Counted from the stretch's first letter, positions 17,427-26,661 are shown. The stretch: 64,000 nucleotides of DNA from AV80 sp035536995 (GCA_035536995.1 DATLNB010000022.1:20708-84707), one strand, 5' to 3'. Program-made: numbers and translations. The notes: generated by a model not told the origin, from the sequence alone.

Positions 17427-20072
17427 CTACGACGGGGAGGCCGCCGCCGCGGCGCTCTCCACTTTTGCATACATCTCCCGATAGATCCGCTCGATCGCGC
17501 TCGTCGGGTCCTCCAGCATCATATTTTCCTTGATCACGCTGGCGTAGATGGCGAACGAAAAAGGCGAGACCACGGGCAGCTCCAGTAGCTTCCATTCGAA
17601 CGCCTGGACTTCGTCCAGAAAAGAATAGGCGCTTTCTGCGTCGAGAAACGTGTGGGTCGCCTGCCGGTAGGCCTCAACCAAGAGCGGGTGGTTCGGTTCA
17701 TGCCGCTCCAGGACCCGGAATAAAACCTCAGCGCTCCAATTGAATTGCTTCCGCTTCCGCTGTTTCCCGGGCAGATTTCGCGGAACCATCAGACCAGTCT
17801 GGGCTACGCCGCGGAACTGCCACTTCACCAGTTCCGACCCGCGCAACGCCAGCGCAAGATGCTCCTCAGCCGCCGCACGCTCGAAACAGGCGCGCAATTC
17901 TGTGAGGGGTAACTCCTGAAACTTTCGCAGTGTGAGAAGGAACCCATAATCGTCGATGGTCACCAGGGCGTTTCCACCAATTCGGTTTTTTACCCGCAAG
18001 GCTACGATGCGAGATAGCGCGTCGTTCGCGCTCCGCCCGATCAGCGAGTGGAAAAAACAGTGTGAATGCCCCCCTTCCCGATAAAGCTCGACCAGCATTT
18101 TTCGCCCGACCGGAATATCTGAAATGCTGAGCTGGGCGCGGAACAGTTCGACGATGGCCTGGGCGTTCGCGATCGACAGGTCATATCGTTCTACGAGCCA
18201 GTCGGCAATTTCTGGATCGGATTTCTCGCGGACCAATCCGTCCACGTCCGTTCGAAGCTGGCGGACAGCGCGGGCCAGATTCGAGGTAAGCGGCATCTTC
18301 GCGGCGTTCCAGCGCGGGATCGTCGGTAGATGTCCGTCTGCTCGCTCGACGAACGCTTCCTGCACACCGGTATCGATCAATCGTACAGTCCGACCACCCA
18401 GCACGAACAGGTCGCCGATCTTCAGTTGCTTGACAAAATTTTCCTCCACCGAACCGAGCCGGCGATGACGGAGGAGCACATCGATAAATCCTTCGGAGTG
18501 GATCGTGCCGATGTTGACCAGGAACTCGCGGGCGATCTTCGGATGCGCGAGCGAAATGGTTGCGTTTTCCACCTGGATCTTTCCGAAGACTCCGGCGTAC
18601 TGTTTTTCGAGAGCCGCGCCGCCCCCTTTTAGATATTCGAGAATGCGGTCGAATTCATCCCGCGTCAGGTCGCGAAACGGGTAGGCGCGGCGGACGAGTG
18701 CGAACGTTTCGTCCAGACCGATTGGCGCCACCGCCGCCAGCCCGACGACATGCTGGGCGACAACGTCATACGGTTTTTGCTGGATCTTTATCGGGTCAAG
18801 CGCGCGTTGGCGGACAAGCCTTGCCGTTACAGTCGCCTCAACGAGATCGTTGATGTTGGTTGCCACGAGCACGCCATGGCTATTGCGATCGAGCGAATGT
18901 CCTGAGCGCCCGATTCGCTGGATGGCGCGTGAGACCCCTTTCGGGGTGGCCACCATCACTACCAGGTCCACGGCGCCGATATCGATCCCCATCTCGAGGC
19001 TGGTCGAGCAAACCACCGCGCGCAATTCGCCGTTCTTGAGCCGGTCTTCAACTTCGAGCCGGACACTCCGATCGAGCGACGCGTGATGAATCTCGATCTG
19101 CTCCGCCAATTCCGGCAACAACTCCTTGAGCCGCAACCCAACCTGCTCGGCGGCCGAACGGACGTTGGTGAACACGAGCACCGACTTCCTCCGCCGAATC
19201 AGCTCCGCTAGCTCTGCGTAGAGCCGTACCCCGGTGTAGCCCGCCGGCGGATACGGCTTGCGCCGAATCGGCGAAAACACCTCCACCAGCGACTTCTTCT
19301 CCGTTTGCGCCTCAGCAATCCGACACTTCCGTCCCTGGCCGACAAGGAATTGCGCCAGCACATCCAGCGGCGCCGCAGTCGCCGAGAGCCCGATCCGGCA
19401 AATGGTAGGGACATCGCGCTGCGATGTCTGCGGACGGGACAGCGCGCCGTTCCTACCAACGACGTGCGCGCGTAGTCGCTCAAGCCGCTCGAGCGAAATG
19501 GTCAGGTCCGCGCCCCGCTTGTTCCCGGCAAACGAATGCAACTCATCTACCACCACGAACTCGCATTCCCCGAGATGCGCCGCGTAACTTTCCTGCGCCA
19601 GCATCACCGCCAGGCTTTCCGGCGTCGTGATCAGAATGTGCGCCGCTTTATCCCGGAACTTAACTCGTTCGCTCGCCGGTGTATCACCCGTGCGTAGATG
19701 AATGCGCAGCTGCTTCTCCAAACCCATACCGATAATCGGCGCCCGGATATTTTTCCCAATATCGTAGGCAAGGGCGCGCAATGGGGACACGTAGATGCAG
19801 TGCACGCTCGCGCCGAGCTTCCCGGCATCCAGCTTCCTTAGCAGCGCATCGAAAATTCCAAGGAACGCTGAGAGCGTCTTGCCGCTCCCCGTCGGTGAAG
19901 TCAGCAAGATCGATTCACGATTGAGCACCGCCGGCACCGCCAACAACTGCGCGTGCGTGAACGCCGGAAAACTCTGATCGAACCACGCTGTGAGCCGTGA
20001 ATGCAACTGCTTCCGGAGCGCTGACGCTGTCGCCGCCACCTGCCGAGCTTGATCCCTCCGGTCCTTCGCCAT
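17427..20072 (-). CDS. Lhr-like ATP-dependent DNA helicase
   Basis: 881 residues, the short Lhr-core form rather than the ~1500-residue E. coli Lhr. Superfamily 2 3'-5' helicase involved in DNA repair. Walker A is 'TSPTGSGKTLSAF' (Lys65), motif II is 'VVVDELHSFAGNKRG', motif III is 'IGLSATAAP', and motifs V-VI are 'STSLEMGIDIGAVDLV' and 'AIQRIGRSGH'. The C-terminal winged-helix and Lhr-specific region follows ('FFHSLIGRSANDALSRIVALRV'). An unusual feature is an 18-codon insert between motifs II and III that is a perfect palindromic repeat element at DNA level (19404-19457). The reading frame is kept. Confidence 0.93.
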   Translation of the reverse strand: MAKDRRDQARQVAATASALRKQLHSRLTAWFDQSFPAFTHAQLLAVPAVLNRESILLTSPTGSGKTLSAFLGIFDALLRKLDAGKLGASVHCIYVSPLRALAYDIGKNIRAPIIGMGLEKQLRIHLRTGDTPASERVKFRDKAAHILITTPESLAVMLAQESYAAHLGECEFVVVDELHSFAGNKRGADLTISLERLERLRAHVVGRNGALSRPQTSQRDVPTICRIGLSATAAPLDVLAQFLVGQGRKCRIAEAQTEKKSLVEVFSPIRRKPYPPAGYTGVRLYAELAELIRRRKSVLVFTNVRSAAEQVGLRLKELLPELAEQIEIHHASLDRSVRLEVEDRLKNGELRAVVCSTSLEMGIDIGAVDLVVMVATPKGVSRAIQRIGRSGHSLDRNSHGVLVATNINDLVEATVTARLVRQRALDPIKIQQKPYDVVAQHVVGLAAVAPIGLDETFALVRRAYPFRDLTRDEFDRILEYLKGGGAALEKQYAGVFGKIQVENATISLAHPKIAREFLVNIGTIHSEGFIDVLLRHRRLGSVEENFVKQLKIGDLFVLGGRTVRLIDTGVQEAFVERADGHLPTIPRWNAAKMPLTSNLARAVRQLRTDVDGLVREKSDPEIADWLVERYDLSIANAQAIVELFRAQLSISDIPVGRKMLVELYREGGHSHCFFHSLIGRSANDALSRIVALRVKNRIGGNALVTIDDYGFLLTLRKFQELPLTELRACFERAAAEEHLALALRGSELVKWQFRGVAQTGLMVPRNLPGKQRKRKQFNWSAEVLFRVLERHEPNHPLLVEAYRQATHTFLDAESAYSFLDEVQAFEWKLLELPVVSPFSFAIYASVIKENMMLEDPTSAIERIYREMYAKVESAAAAASPS
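19404..19457. repeat. GTAG...CTAC palindromic element inserted in frame in the helicase gene
   Basis: 54 bases bounded by GGTAGG and CCTACC, with an inner hairpin GACATCGC-GCT-GCGATGTC (19410-19428) and a second weaker one. It encodes exactly 18 codons (GRNGALSRPQTSQRDVPT) of the Lhr-like protein. It shares its ends and build with elements at 54055, 56172 and 60103. Confidence 0.8.
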
Positions 20073-20173
20073 TGCTTCGACTCTGCCACGGAGCTAATGC
20101 CCTGCGCAAAGCGGGCTCGCAGGCACGCCTCATTAACCTTGACCGCCCCAGTCGGAAAAACGAATGTCCGCGA

Positions 20174-20605
20174 ATGACAAAAATATATCTCGTTTCCCTC
20201 AGCCTGATCGTCGCAGCGGTCGCATTTGCGGCGACGCCCAAGGTTCCTTCCGAAACGGAGCTAAAGTCGATGACGCTCGAGACGCTTCTCACCTTTAACA
20301 AAGGCGTGCAGGCGAAGGATTTCACCGGTTTCTACAAAGACATCGCCAAACTCTGGCAGGAACAAACGACGCCGGAGAAATTGCAGGGACTTTTCCAGGA
20401 CTTCATCGACAAGGAACTCGACATCTCCCCGATCAAGAAACTCGAGCCCGTCTTCAACAAACCCGCCGAGATCAATTCCGATGACGTCCTTGTGGTCAAC
20501 GGCTACTACCCGACCACGCCCAAGCGCGTCGTTTTCAAATTGCAGTATCTGCAGGAACAGGGCGATTGGAAGCTCGTCGGGATCAAGCTCGATACCGTAG
20601 ATTAG
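20174..20605 (+). CDS. Small secreted protein of unknown function
   Basis: 143 residues from ATG 20174, which opens a signal peptide (MTKIYLVSLSLIVAAVAFAA, cleavage near FAATP). A longer frame from 19997 overlaps the divergent helicase gene and is rejected. The mature part has a helical region ('LETLLTFNKGVQAKDFTGFYKDIAKLW') followed by beta strands ('DDVLVVNGYYPTTPKRVVFKLQYLQEQGDWKLVGIKL'), a build like NTF2-like or DUF4864 periplasmic proteins. No catalytic motif. Divergent from the helicase. Confidence 0.75.
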   Translation: MTKIYLVSLSLIVAAVAFAATPKVPSETELKSMTLETLLTFNKGVQAKDFTGFYKDIAKLWQEQTTPEKLQGLFQDFIDKELDISPIKKLEPVFNKPAEINSDDVLVVNGYYPTTPKRVVFKLQYLQEQGDWKLVGIKLDTVD

Positions 20606-20651
20606 CGGAGGCGCGAGCGCATTCCTCCGGGCATAGACGCATTGCCGCGCG

Positions 20652-20717
20652 GGTAGCGCCCATCGCGCTCTGACGTCAGCGATTAATCCCTCACGCGACT
20701 GTAGCCAGGGCGCTATC
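20652..20717. repeat. Inverted repeat GGTAGCGCCC...GGGCGCTATC
   Basis: Arms at 20652-20661 and 20708-20717 match at 9 of 10 positions. A TGACGTCA palindrome lies between them. It resembles the GTAG-ended elements of this window but is less regular. It occupies the 235-base gap between two small secreted-protein genes, in which no gene is seen. Confidence 0.5.
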
Positions 20718-20840
20718 TCGCCGTGTCCGACCAAGCCTTTCCCGCCCCTCGTCCCATCAATGCCCAGCTGGTGACTTACTTAGCGGTCGAATACTTTCCT
20801 GCGGCCGCGGCGCTCTCTTGGCGCGTTAGGAATACGAAAG

Positions 20841-21323
20841 ATGAGCACGAAGCGGAACAAAACAGCGAAACAAGCATTCGCCTGGTTAATCGGAATAATG
20901 ATTTGTGCGTCCGTCGCGCGCGCCGCTGAAGTAACAATGACAGCGGAGACCGCGACCGGCACCGATGCAACGCCCACCACGATTTTTGCGCGCGATACGC
21001 CTGCGGTGTTCGCCCTCCTGCGAATGGAAGGCGTTAAGAAGGGCGATAAACTGCGCGCCGTTTGGTTTGCAGACGATATAGGCGACGCCGCGCCGGCCAA
21101 GACCAAGATCGCCGAAAAAACTATGACCATGGAAGGCGACCCCACCGAGGGAAGTTTTTCGTGCACGAAGCCCGGGAAGAATTGGCCCGCCGGGAAATAT
21201 CACGTGGACATTTACGCAAACGACCAATTAGCCACAACGGCGAAGTTCACCGTTGAAGCCGCCGCGAAGACCACGGAGGAACCCCCAAAGGACACCGCTG
21301 AGGACGGCGCTGAGCCTAAGTAA
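20841..21323 (+). CDS. Secreted protein of unknown function
   Basis: 160 residues. The N-terminus 'KQAFAWLIGIMICASVARAAE' is a signal peptide. The body is beta-rich and ends in an acidic, Glu/Lys/Pro-rich tail after 'FTVEAAAKTTEEPPKD'. The region 'AVFALLRMEGVKKGDKLRAVWFADDIGD...' and 'GKNWPAGKYHVDIYANDQLA' recalls immunoglobulin-like domains used in periplasmic proteins. No family is firmly recognised. It follows the previous small secreted gene after 235 bases containing an inverted repeat. Confidence 0.7.
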   Translation: MSTKRNKTAKQAFAWLIGIMICASVARAAEVTMTAETATGTDATPTTIFARDTPAVFALLRMEGVKKGDKLRAVWFADDIGDAAPAKTKIAEKTMTMEGDPTEGSFSCTKPGKNWPAGKYHVDIYANDQLATTAKFTVEAAAKTTEEPPKDTAEDGAEPK

Positions 21324-21480
21324 CGTTCAAGTCAAAACGGAGGGTTCAAGCCATCGGCCCTTTGCTTCGGCATCGCGATGTGGTTCCGGGGGACGACTGA
21401 CTTCGTGCAGGGGGTAAATGAAGAAGGCGACTGCCGTTAGACTGAAAAATCCGGTCCGGTTGTTTAGCACGCTTTTCGCC

Positions 21481-22653
21481 TCACCCCTCCGGGTTCACGG
21501 GGAAGTGTTTGTTCTTCAGGCGTTCCGGCACGCGCTCGGTTTGCTCGGATTCAATCTCTTCGGTCGCAGCGCCTAGCGCTTCATAGGCTTCGCGACTCTT
21601 CTTGGCGCGGCACATGTAGTAGACGGCGTGGGCGAGGGGGATACGGGCTTCGGGGAGGCCGACGAATTCGACGGCTTGCTGGGTGGCAATGGCGAGGGGA
21701 AGCGCTTCGGGGTCGGCCAGGCCGACGTCTTCGCTGGCGAAGATGACGATGCGGCGGGCGATGAAACGGAAGTCTTCGCCGGCGTGGAGCATTTTCGCGA
21801 GCCAATAGATGGCGCCTTTCTCGTCTGAGGCGCGCATGCTTTTGATAAAGGCGCTGATGGTGTCGTAGTGGGCGTCGCCTTTCTTGTCGTAGACGATGGC
21901 TTTTTGTTGAATGGAGTCTTCGGCGACGGCGAGGGTAAAGTGGATGACCTGTTTTTTATCAGGCGGCGTGGTGAGGACGCCGACTTCCAAAGCGTTGAGG
22001 CATTTGCGGGCGTCGCCGTCGGCGAGCTTGGCGAGGTGGGTCCGGGCTTCGGGGTCGATTCGGACGGTGTGATTGCCAAGGCCGCGGTCTTTGTCGGCCA
22101 ACGCGCGGTCGATGAGTTGCTCAAGTTGTTGAACCTTGAGGGACTCGAGCTGGAAGACCTGGGAGCGGGAGACGAGGGCACTGTTGACGTAGAAGAACGG
22201 GTTGTAGGTGGTGGCGCCGATTAGGCGCAGGTTCCCGCTCTCGACGTCGGGCAAGAGAATGTCCTGCTGGGCTTTGTTGAAGTGATGGATCTCGTCGACG
22301 AACAGGATGGTTTTCCGGCCGGCGGAGCGGAGACGGTTTTGGGCGGCCGCAACGACTTTGCGCATTTCAGCGACATTGCTCTCGACGCCGCTGAGGCGCT
22401 CGAACTTGGCGTGAGTCATGTCGGCAATAACATGGGCCAGGGTGGTTTTGCCGGTGCCGGGCGGGCCGGAGAGGATCACGGAAGGGAGGCGGTCGGCTTC
22501 GATGGCGCGCCGCAGGAGCTTTCCGGGCGCGAGGATGTGTTCCTGGCCGACGAATTCGTCGAGGGTGCGCGGGCGCATCCTGGCGGCAAGGGGAGCGGAT
22601 GCGGTGACGGCCTCTGCAATAGGCTCGTCGGTGGACTGGAAGAGGTCCTGCAC
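21481..22653 (-). CDS. rarA: Replication-associated recombination protein A (RarA/MgsA AAA ATPase)
   Basis: 390 residues. DnaX-related AAA+ ATPase acting at stalled replication forks. Walker A is 'LSGPPGTGKTTLAHVIA' (residues 61-77), Walker B is 'ILFVDEIHHFNKAQQD', sensor 1 is 'GATTYNPFF', and the C-terminal tetramer domain has 'DAHYDTISAFIKSMRASDEKGAIYWLAKML' and 'RRIVIFASEDVGLADP'. It is somewhat shorter than the E. coli protein (447) at the C-terminus. It is divergent from the DUF1460 gene across a long inverted repeat. Confidence 0.95.
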   Translation of the reverse strand: MQDLFQSTDEPIAEAVTASAPLAARMRPRTLDEFVGQEHILAPGKLLRRAIEADRLPSVILSGPPGTGKTTLAHVIADMTHAKFERLSGVESNVAEMRKVVAAAQNRLRSAGRKTILFVDEIHHFNKAQQDILLPDVESGNLRLIGATTYNPFFYVNSALVSRSQVFQLESLKVQQLEQLIDRALADKDRGLGNHTVRIDPEARTHLAKLADGDARKCLNALEVGVLTTPPDKKQVIHFTLAVAEDSIQQKAIVYDKKGDAHYDTISAFIKSMRASDEKGAIYWLAKMLHAGEDFRFIARRIVIFASEDVGLADPEALPLAIATQQAVEFVGLPEARIPLAHAVYYMCRAKKSREAYEALGAATEEIESEQTERVPERLKNKHFPVNPEG

Positions 22654-22663
22654 GGTCGAAATT

Positions 22664-22745
22664 TAGACAGGATTAACAGGATTTACAGGATGGAGAAAGA
22701 GGGGTGCCGAACTCCCCATCCTGTTAATCCGGTAAATTCTGTCTA
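22664..22745. repeat. Large inverted repeat of the ACAGGATTAACAGGATT family
   Basis: Arms of 30 bases (22664-22693 and 22716-22745) match at 26 of 30 positions, and inner GGGG/CCCC bases extend the stem. The arm is built from ACAGGATTNACAGGAT phrases. It lies between the divergent rarA and DUF1460 genes and could form a cruciform where both promoters should be. Confidence 0.85.
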
Positions 22746-22761
22746 CATTCCCCGTCACATT

Positions 22762-23640
22762 ATGGGGAAGATCATTGGGGTTTTGTTTTTCGTGGTGCTG
22801 GCAACAGCGGACGCGGCGTCTTTGCCGTTTTCGACGGTGTTCAAGGGGCGGGACAAGTTCGATAAGATCGTGGCCAAGGCAAAGGCGGAGAACTGGTCCG
22901 CGCTGCCGCTCGGCGAGCGGACGGTGACTATCGGCAAGGAGATGATCGGGACGCGCTACAAGAATTATACGCTCGAGATTGACGACCGGATCGAGGCGCC
23001 CTCGGTGAATTTCGTGGGGCTGGATTGCTGGACGTTTTTCGAAATCGCCGTCGGGATGTCACGGATGATGAGCGAACCACAGGAGAATTGGACGCCGGAA
23101 CGGCTGCTGCATTACATCGAGCTGGATCGGTATCGGGGCGGCAACTGCACGGGCGAGTATCTGTCGCGTTTACATTACCTCGAGGACTGGCTTGCCGATA
23201 ACGATCGGCGCGGGCTGGTCGAGGACGTGACGCGCAGCCTGGGCGGAGTGAGTGTGCCGCACTCGGCCAGGGAAATGACGGTCGGTTGGCGGCATTACCG
23301 CTATTTGCGGTCGAACCGGGCGTTGCTGGGGCCGCTGCGGCAAATGGAGGAACGCGTCTCGAGCCGGCCGCTTTACCAGATACCAAAGAGCCGGGTGGCT
23401 TCCATCGAAGGGAAACTGCGCAGCGGCGACGTGATAGGCATTGTCTCGCGCGATGGGCGGCAGATGTTCGCTACTTCACACGTGGGGCTCGCGATTCGCC
23501 AGCCGGATGGCTCGCTCCACTTTATGCATGCTTCTGCGCCGCGGAATTACGGCAAAGTGGTGATCGACTCGACGCTTTCCGGTTACCTGCACAAATTCGG
23601 ATCACATACCGGGATTTTGGTGGCCAGGCCGGTGCGGTAA
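22762..23640 (+). CDS. DUF1460 family protein, N-acetylmuramoyl-L-alanine amidase-like
   Basis: 292 residues from ATG 22762, which opens a signal peptide (MGKIIGVLFFVVLATADAAS). DUF1460 belongs to the NlpC/P60-like fold. The putative nucleophile is Cys89 in 'NFVGLDCWTFFEIAVG', with histidines in 'ATSHVGLAIRQPDG' and 'LHFMHASAP'. Structures of relatives suggest cell-wall peptide or amide hydrolysis, so it may act in peptidoglycan recycling in the periplasm. The longer open frame upstream runs antisense into rarA and is rejected. It is convergent with the histidine kinase gene 26 bases away. Confidence 0.85.
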   Translation: MGKIIGVLFFVVLATADAASLPFSTVFKGRDKFDKIVAKAKAENWSALPLGERTVTIGKEMIGTRYKNYTLEIDDRIEAPSVNFVGLDCWTFFEIAVGMSRMMSEPQENWTPERLLHYIELDRYRGGNCTGEYLSRLHYLEDWLADNDRRGLVEDVTRSLGGVSVPHSAREMTVGWRHYRYLRSNRALLGPLRQMEERVSSRPLYQIPKSRVASIEGKLRSGDVIGIVSRDGRQMFATSHVGLAIRQPDGSLHFMHASAPRNYGKVVIDSTLSGYLHKFGSHTGILVARPVR

Positions 23641-23666
23641 TCGTCGTATACGACGAACAGGTCCTA

Positions 23667-25670
23667 TCACGCTGCGGTCTGGAGGTCGATAACGAACCGG
23701 GCGCCTTTTCCGGCCCCGTCGCTGAAGGCGCGGATTGAGCCGTGGTGCATCTCAACGATCGCTTTGCTGATAGCGAGGCCGAGACCGAGGCCTTCGCGGC
23801 GGATGCCGCCCTGCTCGAAAGCGTCGAAGATTTTCTCAATATATGAGGGCTCGATCCCTATGCCGGTATCGCTGATCTCGATGTGCAGCGCGCCCCGGCC
23901 GGGATTGAGGGTCCGCACGGTCACGGCGCCGGCGCGCGGCGTGAATTTCGAGGCGTTCCTCAAAACGTTCCAGAAAACCTGTTGTAACCGGGAAGCGTCT
24001 GCCAGGACCATGTGATCGGCAGCATTCAACTCGACCGAGAGATTGAGGTCGCGGGAACTGATCTCGTCGCGAACAATCTCCATGGCATGCGTCAGGACGT
24101 CGTGCGCATCCGATTTACGGAGGTGAAGCCTGAGTTTGCCCCGGGCGATCCGGGTTAGATCGAGGAGGTCGTCAATCAGGCGTGCCTCGAGTTCGACATT
24201 ACGGCAAACCATGCGCAGGCCTTCATCCACCTCCGGCGGAAGCGAAGGATCGTTTATCATCCCGCCGGCCCAGATGAGGATGGGCGTAAGCGGGGTCCGG
24301 AGCTCGTGGCTGAGGGTGGCGAGGAATTGGTCCTTGGCCGCGTTGGCAGATTCGGCCGCTTCCTTTTGCTGCTTCAGCTCGGCCTCAATCTCTCGCCGGC
24401 GGACAAAAAGGCCGATCTGACTGCCCAGCGCCTCGACGAGCGAGAGGAGATCGTCGTCGGGCGGGACGGGCTCGCGGCTGAACAATTCCAGGACCCCGTT
24501 TATTTCGCCTTCGGCCTGGAGTGGAAATCCAAAGCTGCCGCCCAGGTTCGCGGCGGCCGCCGCGGCGGCACGGGAAAACTGCGGGTTGTTCGGCAAATCC
24601 TCCATCGAGCCGGGCTTGCCCGAAGCCACGATGCGCCCGGGGAACCCCTGGTTCTTGCCGAGGACCATCGCGTTCGTCGCGGCCGCGAACTCAGCCAGGC
24701 CATCCTGGTCGCGATGCCAGCTGGCAATACAGCGCAATTCGTCTTTTTCGCGGTCGCGCAGCCAAATGGAACCGGCTACCCAATTGCCAACCGCAGCGAT
24801 CGACTCAACAACCCGCGGCCCGGATTCTTCCAGCGTCGCAGACCCGGCGAGAAGGTTCGCGACCGAGTATTGGGCCCGGCGGCGGCCCTCGGTTTGGACC
24901 CTCTCGGTGATGTCGCGGGCGATCTTGGATGCGCCGATTATGCGGCCTTCCCGATCTTTGAGCGGAGAGACGGTGACCGAAATATCGAACAACCGGCCGT
25001 CTTTGCGTTGGCGGACGGTCTCGTAATGGTCGATCCGGTCGCCGCTGCGGATGCGCTCGATAATTTTCGGCTCTTCGTGTTGGCGATCAGGCGGGATCAA
25101 GGTGAGGATCGATTTTCCGATTATCTCCTCGGGTTTGTAGCCGAACAGCCGCTCGGCCGCCGCATTCCAGCTGGTAATAATCCCATTCAAGTCTTTGGTT
25201 ACGATTGCATCGTCCGACGACTCGATGATCGCTGCGAGGCGGCGGCTGGCTTCTTCGCCCCGATTCCGATCTGTAATGTCGCGGAGGTACGCGGTGAATG
25301 TCAGCCCGGCCGCGCGCTGAAGCGCCGTAATCGCCAGTTCGACCGTTATCTCCGATCCGTCCGCCCGGAGCGCGGTCACTTCGAGACGCTTTCCGAGGAC
25401 CGCGCCTTCCCCTGTCTCGAGGTATCGTTTCAGCCCTGCTCGGTGCCGGTCGCGCAGAGGCGGTGGGATAATGAGGCTGGCGAGCTCCTTCCCGATCACG
25501 TCGGCACGGCAATAACCAAAAACCCGTTCGGCTGCCGGGTTGAACTCTATGATCCGTCCCTCCGTGTCCATCGAAATGATGCAATCGAGGGCCGAGTCCA
25601 GGAGGGCCCGGTCAAGCATCCCTGCCTCGGTTCTCTCGCTGGTTAGGGCAGATTCGGTTTTGGGTTCCAT
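23667..25670 (-). CDS. PAS-PAS-GAF sensor histidine kinase
   Basis: 667 residues, no transmembrane helix, so a soluble cytosolic sensor. Order: PAS at about 22-130 ('DCIISMDTEGRIIEFNPAAER'), PAS at about 142-262 ('IVTKDLNGIITSWNAAAER'), a GAF-like domain at about 270-430, HisKA with the phospho-acceptor His in 'FLATLSHELRTPLTPIL', and HATPase with N-box 'NVLRNASKFTP', G1 'DTGIGIEPSYIEKIFDAFEQG' and G2 'GLGLGLAISKAIVEM'. All catalytic parts are present. No response regulator gene lies near, so it is an orphan kinase. The cue is unknown. Confidence 0.93.
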   Translation of the reverse strand: MEPKTESALTSERTEAGMLDRALLDSALDCIISMDTEGRIIEFNPAAERVFGYCRADVIGKELASLIIPPPLRDRHRAGLKRYLETGEGAVLGKRLEVTALRADGSEITVELAITALQRAAGLTFTAYLRDITDRNRGEEASRRLAAIIESSDDAIVTKDLNGIITSWNAAAERLFGYKPEEIIGKSILTLIPPDRQHEEPKIIERIRSGDRIDHYETVRQRKDGRLFDISVTVSPLKDREGRIIGASKIARDITERVQTEGRRRAQYSVANLLAGSATLEESGPRVVESIAAVGNWVAGSIWLRDREKDELRCIASWHRDQDGLAEFAAATNAMVLGKNQGFPGRIVASGKPGSMEDLPNNPQFSRAAAAAAANLGGSFGFPLQAEGEINGVLELFSREPVPPDDDLLSLVEALGSQIGLFVRRREIEAELKQQKEAAESANAAKDQFLATLSHELRTPLTPILIWAGGMINDPSLPPEVDEGLRMVCRNVELEARLIDDLLDLTRIARGKLRLHLRKSDAHDVLTHAMEIVRDEISSRDLNLSVELNAADHMVLADASRLQQVFWNVLRNASKFTPRAGAVTVRTLNPGRGALHIEISDTGIGIEPSYIEKIFDAFEQGGIRREGLGLGLAISKAIVEMHHGSIRAFSDGAGKGARFVIDLQTAA

Positions 25671-25740
25671 GAGGTTACGCGCCTTCGGATATCATCGAAG
25701 CTACGCGTTCCTTCGACCGCCTCGGCGCCGGCATTTTCAA

Positions 25741-26547
25741 TCATCCCGGTGGGGGGTCTATGTTTAGCGGCGTCTCGTTTTGCCTGGCCAGAGCCATCCA
25801 GAGTCGCGTCCGGTCGAGACCGCGGCGAAACCGCCGCCGCCACGGGACGTGCGTCAGAGTTGACCGGATGCGCGGCTCGATCTTGACCCCAGCCTGTTCG
25901 CAAAGGTCAAGGGCCTCCTGGGTCCACAGCCGTCGTGAGATGGCTGACATCAGGTATGGAATCGGAACACCGTCCTGCCCTGAATAGGAGAGAGTCAACA
26001 GGTCGCGGGTCCGCTCGCTCCCGCGTGCCTCCATGTTCCACGCTGTTTCACCCGGACGCAGCGCGGATTGAAGGACAGATTTCTTCCACAGGGTCACCTG
26101 CAGGCGCGTTCGGCCATCGGAGTCCGGCGGGACGACACCGAACCTTTCGTTGATCGCCTCGAAATTATCCTCCAGACGTGATCGCCCGTAGAAACAGAAC
26201 GAGGCGGCGTCGCGCTCGAATGCGTAGGCGATATCGGACGCCAGCTGCTGGGTTCGGACCGGGCCGGTAAGAAAATAGTCCTCCTGGAAGTAGAGAATGT
26301 GGGAGTGGGGAATCTGTCCCAGGGCAATTGCCATATTGGACGCCCAGTCGTTGTCCGGACCTACGGCGATGGGGTGGAGGATGTTTGAGCGAACGCGGAG
26401 ACTGTTGATAACGAGGTGGGCCCGAAATGGGCAGTCCGGCCAGTACTTGGAAAAGAAATAGACGAACGGCCGCCAGGTATCGAAGAAAGCGTCACAGCTC
26501 GAGATTACGATGGCGATCGAGCCGGTAAAGTCCCTCAAGTCGGGCAT
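25741..26547 (-). CDS. Glycosyltransferase-like protein of unknown specificity
   Basis: 268 residues. The N-terminus 'SIAIVISSCDAFFDTWRPFVYFFSKYWPD' has a Rossmann-like strand and 'SCDAF', and 'HILYFQEDYFLTGPV' near residue 88 has an acidic pair like the metal-binding DxD region of GT-A enzymes. The second half 'VTLWKKSVLQSALRPGETAWNMEARGS' resembles cores seen in capsule and surface-sugar transferases. No signal peptide, so it acts at the cytoplasmic face. Function is tentative. It lies upstream of the histidine kinase on the same strand and divergent from the tmRNA gene. Confidence 0.6.
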   Translation of the reverse strand: MPDLRDFTGSIAIVISSCDAFFDTWRPFVYFFSKYWPDCPFRAHLVINSLRVRSNILHPIAVGPDNDWASNMAIALGQIPHSHILYFQEDYFLTGPVRTQQLASDIAYAFERDAASFCFYGRSRLEDNFEAINERFGVVPPDSDGRTRLQVTLWKKSVLQSALRPGETAWNMEARGSERTRDLLTLSYSGQDGVPIPYLMSAISRRLWTQEALDLCEQAGVKIEPRIRSTLTHVPWRRRFRRGLDRTRLWMALARQNETPLNIDPPPG

Positions 26548-26623
26548 TGCAGATTGATTCGGCTCCAGTTTCCCCTGCGCAAGGGATTTCTTTGTGCATT
26601 AGTGACAGGTCAAGGAGGGTTAG

Positions 26624-26650
26624 TTGAAGCGAAGTCTCGCTAATGATACT
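26624..26650 (+). promoter_or_regulatory. Possible promoter of the tmRNA gene
   Basis: TTGAAG (26624-26629) and GATACT (26645-26650) match the -35 and -10 consensus at 4 of 6 positions each, with a 15-base spacer, and lie 12 bases before the tmRNA 5' end. The spacer is on the short side. Confidence 0.35.
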
Positions 26651-26661
26651 GTTCTGCGATT

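Noticed and set aside
20606..20840. A hidden small gene in the 235-base gap
   Set aside because: Only short frames without a start signal or family pattern; an inverted repeat fills part of it.
22282..22761. Extension of the DUF1460 gene into rarA
   Set aside because: Antisense to the conserved RarA N-terminus and passes through the inverted repeat; the signal peptide begins at 22762.
24306..25646. 446-residue plus-strand frame opposite the histidine kinase
   Set aside because: The minus strand has a full set of kinase motifs; this frame has none.
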